The notes below the pieces were generated by a model. The model saw only the letters and a list, made by a program, of their open reading frames with translations, searched no databases and had not been told where the DNA came from. The position numbers were made by a program, and so were the translations under genes. From positions 1-36,924 of the forward strand of contig JMRP01000027.1 in NCBI GenBank assembly GCA_000708525.1: a stretch of 36,924 bases of DNA, written 5' to 3'. This document shows positions 1 to 9,265 of this stretch, piece after piece. This DNA is from Cyanobium sp. CACIAM 14 (GTDB lineage: Bacteria > Cyanobacteriota > Cyanobacteriia > PCC-6307 > Cyanobiaceae). The number at the start of each line of letters is the position of its first letter. The first letter of the stretch is position 1.

Positions 1-21
1 CCCACACCCCGTACCCCCTCC

Positions 22-330
22 ATGGCCCCCACCACCTCCGGCATCGCCCTCGGCATGATCGAAACCCGTGGGCTGGTGCCGGCCATCGAAGCGGCGGACG
101 CCATGACCAAGGCCGCCGAAGTGACCCTGATCGCCCGCGAATTCGTCGGTGGGGGTTACGTCACCGTGATGGTGCGCGGCGAGACCGGCGCCGTGAACGC
201 CGCCGTGCGCGCCGGGGCCGATGCCTGCGAGCGGGTGGGTGACGGACTGGTGGCCGCCCACATCATCGCCCGCCCCCACAGCGAGGTGGAGCCCGCCCTG
301 GCCGCCTCGGGCGTCGCCCGCCGGAGCTGA
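22..330 (+). CDS. csoS1: Alpha-carboxysome shell protein CsoS1 (BMC domain)
   Basis: A 102-residue single BMC-domain protein. After a short N-terminus it reads GIALGMIETRGLVPAIEAAD, then a REFVGGGYVTVMVRGETGAV block and a conserved HIIARPH near the C-terminus, all typical of the hexamer-forming CsoS1A/CcmK1 shell proteins. These hexamers tile the facets of the alpha-carboxysome, and the small central pore is thought to pass bicarbonate and sugar phosphates. The length is full for the family. It is the first complete gene in the window; the rest of a cso operon (cbbL, cbbS, csoS2 and so on) would be expected upstream of base 1 but cannot be seen. The ferritin-like gene follows after 5 bases on the same strand. 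Confidence 0.93.
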   Translation: MAPTTSGIALGMIETRGLVPAIEAADAMTKAAEVTLIAREFVGGGYVTVMVRGETGAVNAAVRAGADACERVGDGLVAAHIIARPHSEVEPALAASGVARRS

Positions 331-335
331 GCCCC

Positions 336-803
336 ATGGACGCCGTTCATCCGCGCGTCCTCGGTTACCTGGGCCGCGCGCTGAGCCTGGAGCTCTCCGC
401 CGTGCAGCAGTACATGACCCAGGCGGCGCTCGTGGAGCTCTGGGGGGATCAGGGGGCGGCCGAACGCTTCCGCCGTGAAACGGTGGAGGAGATGCAGCAC
501 GCCGAACGCCTGGTTCAGCGCATGCTCCAGCTGGGCGTGGCCCCAGCCGCCTCCCAGCTGCGGCCGGTCGCCCACGCCGGCGACCTGCTCGGTCTGCTGC
601 GTCTCGATGCCGCCCTGGAGGACGATCTGATCCGGCACTACGCCGAGGCGACCCGGTTCTGCCTGCTGATCGGCGACGGCAACAATGAAGCGTTCTTCCG
701 CGCATTGCGTGACGAAGAACAGCACCATGGGGAGGAGCTCGCGGCCTGGATCGGCAGCCTGGACGACGTCCGGGTCAGATCCCTGCAGCGGGCCAGCTTC
801 TGA
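336..803 (+). CDS. Bacterioferritin-like (ferritin-like diiron) protein of the cso operon
   Basis: A 155-residue four-helix ferritin-like protein. Carboxylate and histidine metal ligands are visible in order: Glu in SLELSAVQQYMTQ (helix A), EEMQHAE with the E-x2-H pattern (helix B), Glu in ALEDDLIRHY (helix C) and RDEEQHHGEE (helix D). This spacing fits a ferroxidase or diiron site. Related bacterioferritin-like genes are known at the end of alpha-carboxysome operons in bacteria. The product is therefore probably carboxysome-associated or an iron-handling protein co-expressed with it, but its exact role is unsettled. The start ATG lies 5 bases after csoS1, and ndhF4 follows 14 bases after its stop. 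Confidence 0.82.
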   Translation: MDAVHPRVLGYLGRALSLELSAVQQYMTQAALVELWGDQGAAERFRRETVEEMQHAERLVQRMLQLGVAPAASQLRPVAHAGDLLGLLRLDAALEDDLIRHYAEATRFCLLIGDGNNEAFFRALRDEEQHHGEELAAWIGSLDDVRVRSLQRASF

Positions 804-817
804 CCTCCCGTTGCCTC

Positions 818-2662
818 TTGCCCGACACCCTGCCCCTGTCCGTCCAGCTCAGCTGGCTGATCCCCCTCTACGGATTCAGCGGGATGCTGCTGTCGCTGCC
901 CTGGGCCGCAGGCTGGGTGAAACGCAACGGCCCCCGGCCGGCCGCCTACCTCAACCTGCTGGTCACCCTGGTGGCGGTGATCCACGGCAGCCTGGTGCTC
1001 CGATCGGTGCTGAGCCTCGGCCCCCAGCACCTCGACATCGGCTGGTTCACGGCGGCCGATCTGAACCTGCGCATCGGCTTCGATCTGTCCCTCACCAACC
1101 TGGCGGCGCTGGAGCTCGTCACCTTCATGAGCCTGGTGGGGCAGGTCTTCGCCCTGGGCTATCTGGACAAGGAGTGGTCGCTGGCCCGTTTCTTCGCCCT
1201 GGTGGGCTTCTTCGAAGGTGCCATGGCGGGGGTGGTGCTGAGCAGCAACCTGTTCATGAGCTATTTCCTGCTGGAGATGCTCACCCTCTCCACCTACCTG
1301 CTGGTGGGCTTCTGGTACGCCCAGCCCCTGGTGGTGACCGCCGCCCGCGATGCCTTCCTCACCAAGCGGGTGGGGGACGTGCTGCTGCTGATGAGCGTGG
1401 TCGCCCTCTCGGCCTGGGCCGGCTCGCTCGAGTTCAACGATCTCTATGCCTGGTCCGGCAGCGGGACGCTGGGGGGTCTGGGAGCCACCCTGATCGGGCT
1501 GGGGCTGATCGCCGGGCCGATGGGAAAGTGCGCCCAGTTCCCGATGCACCTCTGGCTTGACGAAGCCATGGAAGGGCCCAATCCGGCCTCGATCCTCCGC
1601 AATTCCGTGGTGGTGACCTGCGGTGCCGTGGTGCTGCTCAAGGTGATGCCCCTGCTGCGGATCTCGCCGGTGGCCATCGACGTGCTGCTGGTGGTGGGCA
1701 CCATCAGCGCCGTGGGCGGCGCCCTGGTGTCCATCGCCCAGGTGGATCTCAAGCGGGCCTGCTCCTACTCCACCACCTCCTACCTAGGCCTGGTGTTCAT
1801 CGCCATCGCCCTGCAGCAGCCCCTGATCGCGCTGCTGCTCCTCTTCAGCCATGCCCTGGCCAAGGCCGTGCTGTTCATGAGCGTGGGCAGCGTCATCACC
1901 ACCACCAACTGCCAGGACCTCACCGAACTGGGGGGACTGGCCTCCCGCATGCCGGCCACCACCACGGCCTTCCTGGCCGGGGCCGCCGGCATGACGGGAC
2001 TGCTGCCCCTGGGCTGTTTCTGGAGCTTCGGCCTGATGGTGGAGGGCCTGGTCCCGGAGGCTCCCTTCTTCGCCCTGGTGGTGCTGCTCACCAATGCCCT
2101 CACGGCGCTGAACCTCACCCGGGTCTACCGGCAGGTGTTCCTGGGAGCCCCCCAGCCCAAGACCCGTCGGACGCCGGAGGTGAACTGGCTGATGGCCCTG
2201 CCGATGGTGAGCGTCTCGGTGCTGGTGCTGCTCACCCCCCTGGTGATGGCCCGCATCGACCGTGTGCCGGGCATCGGCGCCTTCTCGGCCGGCACGGCCC
2301 TGGTGCTGGTGGCCAGCGGCCTGGCGGGATGGCTGGCCGGCAGCCTGATCCCCCTCGACGTCTTGCGGTCCCGCTCCCTGGTGCGGCCCCTGCGCCTCCT
2401 GCGGGACCTGCTGGCCTTCGACTTCTACACCGACCGCATCTACCGGGCCACGATCGTGGCCTTCGTGGCAGGGATGGCCCGGATCACCAACGGCTTCGAC
2501 CGGCTGGTGGTGAACGGGCTGGTGAACCGCATCGCCGATGTCTCGATGGCGTCGGCCCAGAGCCTCAAGCTGGGAGTCAGCGGACGGCTGCAGACCTACG
2601 TGTTCACGGTGGTGATCGCGATCGTGCTGCTGGCGGGCAGCCTGTCCTGGCTGGGGGGCTGA
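818..2662 (+). CDS. ndhF4: NDH-1 subunit NdhF4 (CO2-uptake type)
   Basis: A 614-residue, strongly hydrophobic proton-pumping subunit of the NuoL/NdhF family. It contains the antiporter-like core, with KCAQFPMHLWLDEAMEGPNP around residues 228-247, DLKRACSYSTTSYLG near 309 and SHALAKAVLFMSVGS near 344. In cyanobacteria, specialised NdhF/NdhD pairs join ChpX/CupB in a thylakoid NDH-1 complex that hydrates CO2 to bicarbonate. The neighbours ndhD and chpX show that this is the CO2-uptake form, not the respiratory one. The start is a TTG at 818: no ATG or GTG precedes the conserved LPLSVQLSWLIPLYGFSGMLL stretch, and the TTG fits the spacing from the preceding gene. NdhF4 versus NdhF3 is inferred from the ChpX partner. 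Confidence 0.88.
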   Translation: MPDTLPLSVQLSWLIPLYGFSGMLLSLPWAAGWVKRNGPRPAAYLNLLVTLVAVIHGSLVLRSVLSLGPQHLDIGWFTAADLNLRIGFDLSLTNLAALELVTFMSLVGQVFALGYLDKEWSLARFFALVGFFEGAMAGVVLSSNLFMSYFLLEMLTLSTYLLVGFWYAQPLVVTAARDAFLTKRVGDVLLLMSVVALSAWAGSLEFNDLYAWSGSGTLGGLGATLIGLGLIAGPMGKCAQFPMHLWLDEAMEGPNPASILRNSVVVTCGAVVLLKVMPLLRISPVAIDVLLVVGTISAVGGALVSIAQVDLKRACSYSTTSYLGLVFIAIALQQPLIALLLLFSHALAKAVLFMSVGSVITTTNCQDLTELGGLASRMPATTTAFLAGAAGMTGLLPLGCFWSFGLMVEGLVPEAPFFALVVLLTNALTALNLTRVYRQVFLGAPQPKTRRTPEVNWLMALPMVSVSVLVLLTPLVMARIDRVPGIGAFSAGTALVLVASGLAGWLAGSLIPLDVLRSRSLVRPLRLLRDLLAFDFYTDRIYRATIVAFVAGMARITNGFDRLVVNGLVNRIADVSMASAQSLKLGVSGRLQTYVFTVVIAIVLLAGSLSWLGG

Positions 2663-2671
2663 TCCGGAACG

Positions 2672-4204
2672 ATGTTGAGCGCCCTGCTGCTGATCCCCTT
2701 CGCCGGCGCCCTCGGCCTCCTCTGCTGGCCCGGAGAGCTGGCCACCGAGCGCATCCGACGCGCCGCCCTCGCCCTGCTGGTCCTGCAGCTTCTCTGGAGT
2801 CTGCGGGTGCTGCTGGCCTTCGATCCCGCCGATGCGGGCCTGCAGCTGCAGGAGTCCTTCGCCTGGGTGGAGAGCCTGGGGCTCGACTACCGGCTGGGGG
2901 TGGACGGCCTGGCCATGCCCCTGGTGCTGATCAACGCGGCGCTGACGCTGGTGTCGGGGATCTGCACCCGCGACCTGAGCCAGAGGCCCCGGCTCTATTT
3001 CGCCCTGCTGCTGGTGATCAGCGGTGCGGTGAACGGGGCGTTCATGGCGAGGAACCTGCTGCTGTTCTTCCTCTTCTACGAGCTGGAGCTGATTCCCCTC
3101 TGGCTGCTGATCTCGATCTGGGGCGGGGCCAACCGGAGCTACGCGGCCACCAAGTTCCTGATCTTCACGGCCGTCTCCGGGGTGCTGATCCTGGGGGCCT
3201 TCCTGGGCCTGGCCCTGTTCACCGGCCAGGTGGATTTCAGCATCACGCCGGTGACCACCTCCCAGCTGGGCATGGGCACCCAGCTGGTGCTGCTGGGGGC
3301 GCTGCTGATCGGCTTCGCCATCAAGATCCCCCTGGTGCCGTTCCACACCTGGCTGCCGGATGCCCACACCGAGGCCTCCACGCCCGTGTCGGTGCTGCTG
3401 GCGGGGGTGCTGCTGAAGCTCGGCACCTACGGCCTGCTGCGCTTCTGCCTGGGGCTGTTCCCCGAGGCCTGGGCCCTGCTCTCCCCGGCGCTGGCGGTCT
3501 GGGCAGCGGTGTCGGTGCTGTACGGCTCCCTGGCGGCGATCGCCCAGCGCGACATGAAGCGGATGGTGGCCTACAGCTCGGTGGGGCACATGGGCTACAT
3601 CCTGCTGGCGGCCGCCGCCGCCAGCCCCGTGAGCATGCTCGGGGCGGTGTTCCAGATGGTGAGCCACGGCCTGATCTCCGCTCTGCTGTTCCTGCTGGTG
3701 GGGGTGGTCTACCGCAAGACCCGCACCCGCGACCTGGAGGTGCTGCGCGGGCTGCTCAACCCGGAACGGGGCCTGCCCTTCACCGGCACCCTGATGATCC
3801 TGGGGGTCATGGCCAGCGCCGGCATGCCGGGGATGGCGGGCTTCATCTCCGAGTTCCTGGTGTTCCGGGGCAGCATGGCCGCCTTCCCGCTGGCCACGGT
3901 GCTGTGCATGGTGGGCTCCGGCCTCACGGCGGTCTACTTCCTGCTGCTGGTGAACCGGGCCTTCTTCGGACGGCTGGCGGTGACGCCATCCAGCGGAGAT
4001 GCTCTGGCGGACTCCCGCCTGGAGGTGCGGCTGCCACCGGTGGCCCTGCGGGAAACGCTGCCCGCCACGGCCCTGGCCAGTGCTGTGGTGGGCCTCGGGC
4101 TTCTGCCCTGGGGGCTGGGCCGGCTGAGTGAGCAGGCCACCAGCGCCATGGCCCGGCTGCCGGCCCTGGTGGCCGCGCTGCAGGGGGGAGGTCCGCTGTC
4201 GTGA
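2672..4204 (+). CDS. ndhD4: NDH-1 subunit NdhD4 (CO2-uptake type)
   Basis: A 510-residue polytopic membrane protein of the NuoM/NdhD antiporter-like family. Family marks are ELELIPLWLLI near residue 137, IKIPLVPFHTWLPDAHTEA near 215-233 (the conserved Lys and the WLPDAH loop), DMKRMVAYSSVGHMGYI near 294 and MVSHGLISALLF near 330. It pairs with the NdhF-type subunit encoded 9 bases upstream in the membrane arm of the CO2-hydrating NDH-1 complex. Its stop TGA overlaps the GTG start of chpX in a GTGA arrangement, which suggests translational coupling. The start ATG at 2672 opens directly on the first hydrophobic helix, so no upstream extension is needed. Confidence 0.88.
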   Translation: MLSALLLIPFAGALGLLCWPGELATERIRRAALALLVLQLLWSLRVLLAFDPADAGLQLQESFAWVESLGLDYRLGVDGLAMPLVLINAALTLVSGICTRDLSQRPRLYFALLLVISGAVNGAFMARNLLLFFLFYELELIPLWLLISIWGGANRSYAATKFLIFTAVSGVLILGAFLGLALFTGQVDFSITPVTTSQLGMGTQLVLLGALLIGFAIKIPLVPFHTWLPDAHTEASTPVSVLLAGVLLKLGTYGLLRFCLGLFPEAWALLSPALAVWAAVSVLYGSLAAIAQRDMKRMVAYSSVGHMGYILLAAAAASPVSMLGAVFQMVSHGLISALLFLLVGVVYRKTRTRDLEVLRGLLNPERGLPFTGTLMILGVMASAGMPGMAGFISEFLVFRGSMAAFPLATVLCMVGSGLTAVYFLLLVNRAFFGRLAVTPSSGDALADSRLEVRLPPVALRETLPATALASAVVGLGLLPWGLGRLSEQATSAMARLPALVAALQGGGPLS

Positions 4205-5361
4205 GACCCATCCCCCGCTCCCCCAAACCACCGCTCACCTACGGCGGCGGAATGCCCTCCAGCGACGCCCTGGTGGAGTCACTGCTCGCCGGCCGCACCC
4301 TGCTGGCCGACACCCCCGACCACCTGCTCCAGGTGCTGGATGTGCTCGAGAGCTACGGCGACGTGCTGGACGCGTACAGCATCAATCTGATCTACCAGGC
4401 CGAGAAGCAGTTCCTGAACCCCTTCCCGGTCTTCCGCTTCCTGGATGGCGACCACAGCCCGGCGAAGATCTGGCGCCACCTGCTGCACGACCGGATCAAC
4501 TTCGAGTACGCCGAGTACTGCCAGAAGGCGATGCTCTGGCATGGCACCGGCGGGCTGGACGCCTACCTCGACAGCGAGGCCTTCGCGGCGAACTGCGCCC
4601 GGATCGTGGCCCGCAAGACCCGCCGCGACCTCCTGCTGGGGGTGCTCAACCCCCTGTTCCCGCAGTTCCTGGGGGAGCTGATCCGCTCGGCCGCCACCAC
4701 CCACGCCCTCGGCCAGTTCTGGAGGGTGATGAGCGATCTGTTCCTGGATCTGGCCAGGGCCGGACGGGACGGGCGGGTGGACTCGATCGCCGCCGTGGTG
4801 ACGTTCATCAGGGACGGCCTGGTGGCGGCGGCGGGAGCCCCGATCACCTACGCCGTGGAGATCGGGGATGAGCGCTTCTGGGTGCTGCCGCCCGAGGCCG
4901 GCCTCACGTTCCTGGCGGACGTGGCGGTGCCCTACGTGGAGGCGGTGTTCCTGCGGGGCACCCCGTTCCTCGGCACCGTCTCCTTCAACGCCCAGGCCCA
5001 GCAGATCTCCCCCGACCAGGCCCGGTTCGCCTACGGCGCCCTCTACGCCGATCCGCTGCCGACCATGGGCTCGGGGATCCCGCCGAGTCTGCTGATGCAG
5101 GACATGTACCGCCATCTGCCGGAGCGGCTGCGGCGCTGGTATGAGGGGGGCCTGCGGGGCGCGGGCGACATGCGCGTGAAGATCTGCATGAGTTTCCAGA
5201 AGGCGATGTTCTGCGTCACGAACGCCGCCATCGCCGGCACCTTCCCCCATCCGCTCGACAGCTCCGATCCGCGCGAGCGGGCGGCCAACCGCGCCTACGC
5301 GGCCGCCTGGGCGGCCCGGCTCTGCGTGGCCCGCACCGACTGCCTCGACGCGCCGGACTGA
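4201..5361 (+). CDS. chpX: CO2 hydration protein ChpX / CupB
   Basis: A 386-residue soluble protein of the cyanobacterial CO2-hydration family (ChpX/ChpY, CupA/CupB). It serves as the carbonic-anhydrase-like module on specialised NDH-1 complexes, turning CO2 to bicarbonate at the thylakoid. Family-like stretches include LPDAH-independent His/Cys-rich HDRINFEYAEYCQKAMLWH (about residues 98-116), KTRRDLLLGVLNPLFPQFLG, and a C-terminal MRVKICMSFQKAMFCVTNAAI block. The GTG at 4201 overlaps the ndhD4 stop by four bases and favours that start. An ATG at 4252 (MPSSDALVESLL) is a credible alternative giving 369 residues. ChpX versus ChpY is assigned from the overall context, not from a tree. Confidence 0.87.
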   Translation: MRPIPRSPKPPLTYGGGMPSSDALVESLLAGRTLLADTPDHLLQVLDVLESYGDVLDAYSINLIYQAEKQFLNPFPVFRFLDGDHSPAKIWRHLLHDRINFEYAEYCQKAMLWHGTGGLDAYLDSEAFAANCARIVARKTRRDLLLGVLNPLFPQFLGELIRSAATTHALGQFWRVMSDLFLDLARAGRDGRVDSIAAVVTFIRDGLVAAAGAPITYAVEIGDERFWVLPPEAGLTFLADVAVPYVEAVFLRGTPFLGTVSFNAQAQQISPDQARFAYGALYADPLPTMGSGIPPSLLMQDMYRHLPERLRRWYEGGLRGAGDMRVKICMSFQKAMFCVTNAAIAGTFPHPLDSSDPRERAANRAYAAAWAARLCVARTDCLDAPD

Positions 5362-5376
5362 TCTAGGGTCGAAGCC

Positions 5377-5622
5377 ATGGATCAGCCCTGGACCCGGCGT
5401 CCCCGTCCCGATCGGCTCGAGCGCCGCATCGAATTCGACGACTACGAACGTACGCGCACCTTCCTGGAGCGGCTGGAGGGGCTCTCGGAGCAACAGGGGC
5501 GCTATCCCGACATCAGCTTCGGCCGCACCTACGTCAACCTGACCGTGCGCGCCGAGGCCGACGAGGACCCCATCGGCGAACCGGAGGAAACCTTCGCCCG
5601 GGCCATCGATGGCCTCCTCTAG
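5377..5622 (+). CDS. acRAF: Pterin-4a-carbinolamine-dehydratase-like Rubisco assembly factor (acRAF)
   Basis: A short 81-residue protein with the fold signature of pterin-4a-carbinolamine dehydratases: [20 protein letters not shown], then [17 protein letters not shown]. Catalytic dehydratases carry a His-His pair (usually HHP) in the region that here reads QGRYPD, so the enzymatic histidines appear to be missing. That matches the alpha-carboxysome-linked PCD-like proteins known as acRAF, which act as chaperones in form IA Rubisco assembly. The setting between chpX and cbbX is the expected one. Its stop lies inside the next gene, whose ATG is at 5609, a 14-base overlap that suggests coupled translation. 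Confidence 0.85.
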   Translation: MDQPWTRRPRPDRLERRIEFDDYERTRTFLERLEGLSEQQGRYPDISFGRTYVNLTVRAEADEDPIGEPEETFARAIDGLL

Positions 5623-6577
5623 CAGCGACGGTCCGGCAGCGGCGGCCGAGGCTGCCCCACAGCAGGCGACGCTGGTGGATCTGCAGGCGGCCTACGACGC
5701 CGCCGGCATCAAGGACGTGCTCGACGAACTGGACCGGGAGCTGATCGGCCTGCGTCCCGTGAAGGCCCGGATCCGGGAGATCGCGGCCCTGCTGGTGATC
5801 AACCGGGCCCGTACCCAGGTGGGCCTGGAAACGGCGCCCCCCAGCCTGCACATGTCCTTCACCGGCCGACCCGGCACCGGCAAGACCACGGTGGCCGAGA
5901 GGATGAGCAAGATCCTGCACGGCCTTGGCTACGTGCGCAAGGGCCATGTGGTGACGGCCACCCGCGACGATCTGGTGGGCCAGTACATCGGCCACACCGC
6001 CCCCAAGACGCGGGAGATGCTCAAGAAGGCGATGGGCGGCGTGCTGTTCATCGACGAGGCCTACTACCTGTACAGACCGGAGAACGAGCGGGATTACGGC
6101 GCCGAAGCGATCGAGATCCTGCTGCAGGTGATGGAGAACAACCGCAACGATCTTGTGGTGATCTTCGCCGGCTACAAGGAACGGATGGATGTGTTCTATC
6201 AGAGCAACCCGGGTCTTTCCTCACGGGTGGCCAACCACATCGACTTCCCCGATTACTCCGCCAGTGAGCTGCTGGCGATCGCCCAACTGATCCTGGCGGC
6301 GGAGAACTACCGCTTCAGCCCGGAGGCCCATGCCGCCTTCGCCGAGTACATCCAGCGCCGCATGCAGCTGCCCTTCTTCGCCAATGCCCGCTCGATCCGC
6401 AACGCCATCGACCGGGCCCGCATGCGTCAGGCCAACAGGTTGTTCAGCGGCATGGGCCGAGCCCTCACCAAGACCGACCTGATGACCATCGAAGCGGAGG
6501 ACATCACCGCCAGCCGGGTGTTCCAGGGGGAGGTGGAGGGCCTGGATCCCGCCCGGCCACTGACGGGCTCGGGCTGA
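5609..6577 (+). CDS. cbbX: Rubisco activase CbbX (AAA+ ATPase)
   Basis: A 322-residue AAA+ protein of the CbbX/CfxQ family. Walker A reads GRPGTGKT (about residues 87-94), Walker B reads [11 protein letters not shown] (about 145-155), and the pore/substrate segment includes [14 protein letters not shown]. The C-terminal lid carries [19 protein letters not shown]. CbbX remodels inhibited Rubisco by pulling on the large-subunit C-terminus and so releases bound sugar phosphates. Its place at the end of a carboxysome/CO2-uptake gene run supports a role in that pathway. The first ~25 residues are Ala/Ser-rich and not conserved-looking. The start ATG at 5609 overlaps the end of the upstream gene. 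Confidence 0.93.
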   Translation: MASSSSDGPAAAAEAAPQQATLVDLQAAYDAAGIKDVLDELDRELIGLRPVKARIREIAALLVINRARTQVGLETAPPSLHMSFTGRPGTGKTTVAERMSKILHGLGYVRKGHVVTATRDDLVGQYIGHTAPKTREMLKKAMGGVLFIDEAYYLYRPENERDYGAEAIEILLQVMENNRNDLVVIFAGYKERMDVFYQSNPGLSSRVANHIDFPDYSASELLAIAQLILAAENYRFSPEAHAAFAEYIQRRMQLPFFANARSIRNAIDRARMRQANRLFSGMGRALTKTDLMTIEAEDITASRVFQGEVEGLDPARPLTGSG

Positions 6578-6578
6578 A

Positions 6579-6593
6579 GGCGAAGCGGTCGCC
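6579..6593. terminator. Possible weak hairpin between convergent cbbX and dnaA
   Basis: In the 21-base gap between the cbbX stop and the dnaA stop, GGCGA (6579-6583) can pair with TCGCC (6589-6593) across a five-base loop. There is no clear T-tract on either side, so it could be a modest bidirectional terminator or chance in GC-rich DNA. Confidence 0.25.
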
Positions 6594-6598
6594 TCCCT

Positions 6599-8038
6599 TC
6601 AGCGGCGCTGACGGCAGGCGATCTGCAGCAGATCCCGCACCTGCTGCACCCGCCGCGCCAGGTCGGGATCGCTGCTGAGCTTCTTCTCCACCTGCTCCAC
6701 GGCGTACATCACGGTGGAGTGATCCTTGCCGCCGAAGGCCTCGCCGATGCGCGGCAGCGAGAGGTTGGTGTTCTGGCGCATGAGGTACATCCCCACCTGG
6801 CGGGACTGGCTCACGGCCCGCTTGCGGCTGGGGCTGAGCATCTCCTCGATCGCCACCTCGAACACCTCGGCCACCTTCTCCAGCACCTGCTGGGGCGTCA
6901 CCGCCACCTCGTAGCCCACCGGATCGAGCATGGGCGCCACGGACTCCACGGTCATCGGCAGGCCGGTGATCGAGGCGAAGGCCACGGCCCGGGTGAGGGC
7001 CCCCTCGAGTTCGCGGATGTTGGAGGTGAAGCGGCCGGCGATGTACTGGATCAGCTCCCGGGGCAGGGACATCTGCTCGGCTTCCGCCTTCTTGTGCAGG
7101 ATCGCCATGCGCGTCTCCAGGTCAGGGGTCTGGATGTCGGCGATCAGCCCCATCGAGAACCGGGAGATCAGCCGCTCCTGCAGCCGGGGGATCTGGCTGG
7201 GGGGCCGGTCGCTGGCGATCACGATCTGGCGGCCGGCCTCATGCAGGGCGTTGAAGGTGTGGAAGAACTCCTCCTGGGTGTACTCCTTGCCCTCGATGAA
7301 CTGGATGTCGTCCACCAGGATCAGGTCGGCCGCCCGGTAGCGGTCCCGGAAGGCCTGCATGCCGTCCTTGCGGATCGCCTGGATCAGGTCGTTGGTGAAG
7401 GTCTCGGTGGAGACGTAGAACACCCGCGCCTCGGGATCGATCTCCAGCCGGTAATGGCCGATGGCCTGCATCAGGTGGGTCTTGCCCAGCCCCACGCCGC
7501 CGCAGATGAACAGGGGGTTGAACTCGCGGCCCGGCGCCTCGGCGACCGCGAGGGAGGCGGCATGGGCCATGCGGCTGTTGGCCCCCACCACGAAGCGGTT
7601 GAAGACGTAGCGGGGATTCAGGCCGGCGCCTGGGCGGAAGAGACCGGCTCCGGGAGCGGAGGCCGCAGCGCCGCCGGCCGGCCTCGTCGGCGCGGGCGCC
7701 GGACGCTCCTGGACGGCGGCGACGGGGGCCGGAGCGGTGCCGCCGCCGTTGCCGGCCACCGGCTCCTGGGGCCCGCCCGCCGGTTCGGCATCGGGGGCGG
7801 TCTCCACCTCGACCCGCACCTCCCGGCCCGCGTGCTCGCTGGCCACCGAGGCGATCATCACCAGGTAGTTCTTGCGCAGCCAGCCGCAGGCGAAGCTGTT
7901 GGGCGCTTCCAGACGCAGCAGCCCATCGGAGAAGCTGCGGCAGCGGGCCGGGCGGATCCAGGTCTCGTAGGTGGGCTTGCTCAGCCTGGCCTGCAGATCC
8001 TGGCTCACCCGGTGCCACAGCTGATCACCCTGCTGCAC
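6599..8038 (-). CDS. dnaA: Chromosomal replication initiator DnaA
   Basis: A 479-residue DnaA. Domain I begins [20 protein letters not shown] and includes [12 protein letters not shown] variable Pro/Ala/Gly-rich linker (about residues 95-155) follows. The AAA+ domain has [18 protein letters not shown], Walker [11 protein letters not shown] and Walker [12 protein letters not shown]. Domain IV ends with the DnaA-box-binding signature [15 protein letters not shown]. It initiates replication at oriC. The start chosen is the GTG at 8038, just before the conserved domain I; the reading frame stays open upstream to 8719, but that part runs antisense to the divergent protease gene and lacks DnaA-like sequence. 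There is no strong Shine-Dalgarno site. Confidence 0.93.
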   Translation of the reverse strand: MQQGDQLWHRVSQDLQARLSKPTYETWIRPARCRSFSDGLLRLEAPNSFACGWLRKNYLVMIASVASEHAGREVRVEVETAPDAEPAGGPQEPVAGNGGGTAPAPVAAVQERPAPAPTRPAGGAAASAPGAGLFRPGAGLNPRYVFNRFVVGANSRMAHAASLAVAEAPGREFNPLFICGGVGLGKTHLMQAIGHYRLEIDPEARVFYVSTETFTNDLIQAIRKDGMQAFRDRYRAADLILVDDIQFIEGKEYTQEEFFHTFNALHEAGRQIVIASDRPPSQIPRLQERLISRFSMGLIADIQTPDLETRMAILHKKAEAEQMSLPRELIQYIAGRFTSNIRELEGALTRAVAFASITGLPMTVESVAPMLDPVGYEVAVTPQQVLEKVAEVFEVAIEEMLSPSRKRAVSQSRQVGMYLMRQNTNLSLPRIGEAFGGKDHSTVMYAVEQVEKKLSSDPDLARRVQQVRDLLQIACRQRR

Positions 8039-8129
8039 CAGGAGCCCACGACGCGATCGCTGAATATAGGCATCCTGGGCGCGCCGCTCGGTCTTTAATG
8101 AAGCCTTCAGCGACGCCCACCCGCCCCCG
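8039..8129. promoter_or_regulatory. Divergent dnaA / htrA promoter region with a HIP1 site
   Basis: The 91 bases between the two divergent starts are the most AT-containing stretch nearby. They hold a HIP1 octamer GCGATCGC (8053-8060), a TATATT on the minus strand (8063-8068) that could be a -10 box for dnaA about 25 bases upstream of its GTG, and TTTAAT (8094-8099) on the plus strand as a candidate -10 for the protease gene. No DnaA boxes are visible, so this is not an obvious origin. Promoter assignment is by position and sequence resemblance only. Confidence 0.4.
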
Positions 8130-9257
8130 ATGGTCCAGCCCCGTTTCCTGTCCCGCCTCGCCCTCACGGCGGCCACGGCAGGCCTGCTGACCTCCTGCAC
8201 CGCCGCGCGGCTCTCCCTGCCGGGCCTGCCCCAGCCCGAGCAGCCGCGCATCAGCGATGCTCCCCCCGCGCCCAGCCTGCAGCCGAGCAGTTCGGTGATC
8301 GTGGATGCCGTCGAGAAGGCGGGGCCGGCCGTGGTCCGGATCGACACGGTCAAACGGATCGTGAACCCGCTGGGAGGCATCTTCGGCCGGGGACCGGCCA
8401 TCCAGCAGCAGCAGGGACAGGGATCGGGCTTCATCACCCGCTCCGACGGGGTGATTCTGACCAACGCCCATGTGGTCGAAGGCGCCAGCGAGGTGACCGT
8501 GACCCTCCCCGACGGCCGCAGCTTCAACGGCAAGGTGCTGGGAGCCGATCCCCTCACCGACGTGGCGGTGGTGAAGGTGGTGGCCTCCAAGCTGCCGGTC
8601 GCCACCCTGGGGGACTCCAACAAGCTGCGCCCCGGCGAATTGGCGATCGCCATCGGCAACCCCCTGGGCCTGGACAACACGGTGACGGCCGGGATCATCA
8701 GCGCCATCCAGCGCACCAACGCCGTCGGCGAAGGCCAGCGCGTGCCCTACATCCAGACCGACGCGGCCGTGAACCCCGGCAACAGCGGCGGGCCCCTGAT
8801 CAACGACCGCGGCCAGGTGATCGGCATCAACACCGCCATCCGTCAGGCGCCGGGAGCAGGCCTGAGCTTCGCGATCCCGATCAACACCGCCCGTCAGATC
8901 GCAGCCCAGATCCTGGAGCGGGGCTATGCCAGCCATCCCTACATCGGCGTGCGCCTGCAGGCCCTCACGCCCCAGCTGGCCAAGGAGATCAACGCCACCA
9001 CCAACGAATGCCGTCTGCCGGAGGTCAACGGCGTGGTGGTGGTCGAGGTGATGGAGAACAGCCCGGCGGCCCGCGGTGGCCTCAGGCCCTGCGACCTGAT
9101 CGAGCGGGTGGGCGACAAGGCGGTGAAGAACGCCTCGGAGGTGCAGCTGGCGGTGGACCGGGGCCGGGTGGGCGAACCGCTCACGATCACCGTTCAGCGG
9201 AACGGGTCCCGTCAGAACCTCGTCGTCCGGCCCGCCGAACTGCCCCACGACGGTTGA
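8130..9257 (+). CDS. htrA: HtrA/Deg-type serine protease with PDZ domain
   Basis: A 375-residue trypsin-like serine protease. The N-terminus has a hydrophobic signal followed by LLTSC, a plausible lipobox around residue 23, so it may be a membrane-anchored lipoprotein or an exported protein. The catalytic triad is visible: His in [10 protein letters not shown] (about residue 113), Asp in DPLTDVAVV (about 146) and Ser in NPGNSGGPL (about 217). A single PDZ domain follows, with [10 protein letters not shown] and [21 protein letters not shown]. These enzymes degrade or refold damaged proteins in the periplasm or at the thylakoid. It is divergent from dnaA; the following glycosyltransferase ATG lies 8 bases after its stop. 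Confidence 0.92.
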   Translation: MVQPRFLSRLALTAATAGLLTSCTAARLSLPGLPQPEQPRISDAPPAPSLQPSSSVIVDAVEKAGPAVVRIDTVKRIVNPLGGIFGRGPAIQQQQGQGSGFITRSDGVILTNAHVVEGASEVTVTLPDGRSFNGKVLGADPLTDVAVVKVVASKLPVATLGDSNKLRPGELAIAIGNPLGLDNTVTAGIISAIQRTNAVGEGQRVPYIQTDAAVNPGNSGGPLINDRGQVIGINTAIRQAPGAGLSFAIPINTARQIAAQILERGYASHPYIGVRLQALTPQLAKEINATTNECRLPEVNGVVVVEVMENSPAARGGLRPCDLIERVGDKAVKNASEVQLAVDRGRVGEPLTITVQRNGSRQNLVVRPAELPHDG

Positions 9258-9265
9258 GGCCGCCC

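Noticed and set aside
1784-4231. Very long minus-strand open frame (815 codons) opposite ndhF4/ndhD4
   Set aside because: Gln/His/Gly-rich low-complexity translation typical of antisense frames in GC-rich DNA; the plus strand encodes clear NdhF and NdhD.
8039-8129. Replication origin beside dnaA
   Set aside because: No DnaA boxes (TTATCCACA-like) or AT-rich unwinding region are visible in the short gap.
8041-8719. In-frame upstream extension of dnaA to 706 residues
   Set aside because: The extension is antisense to the HtrA-type protease gene and lacks DnaA sequence; the GTG at 8038 precedes domain I.
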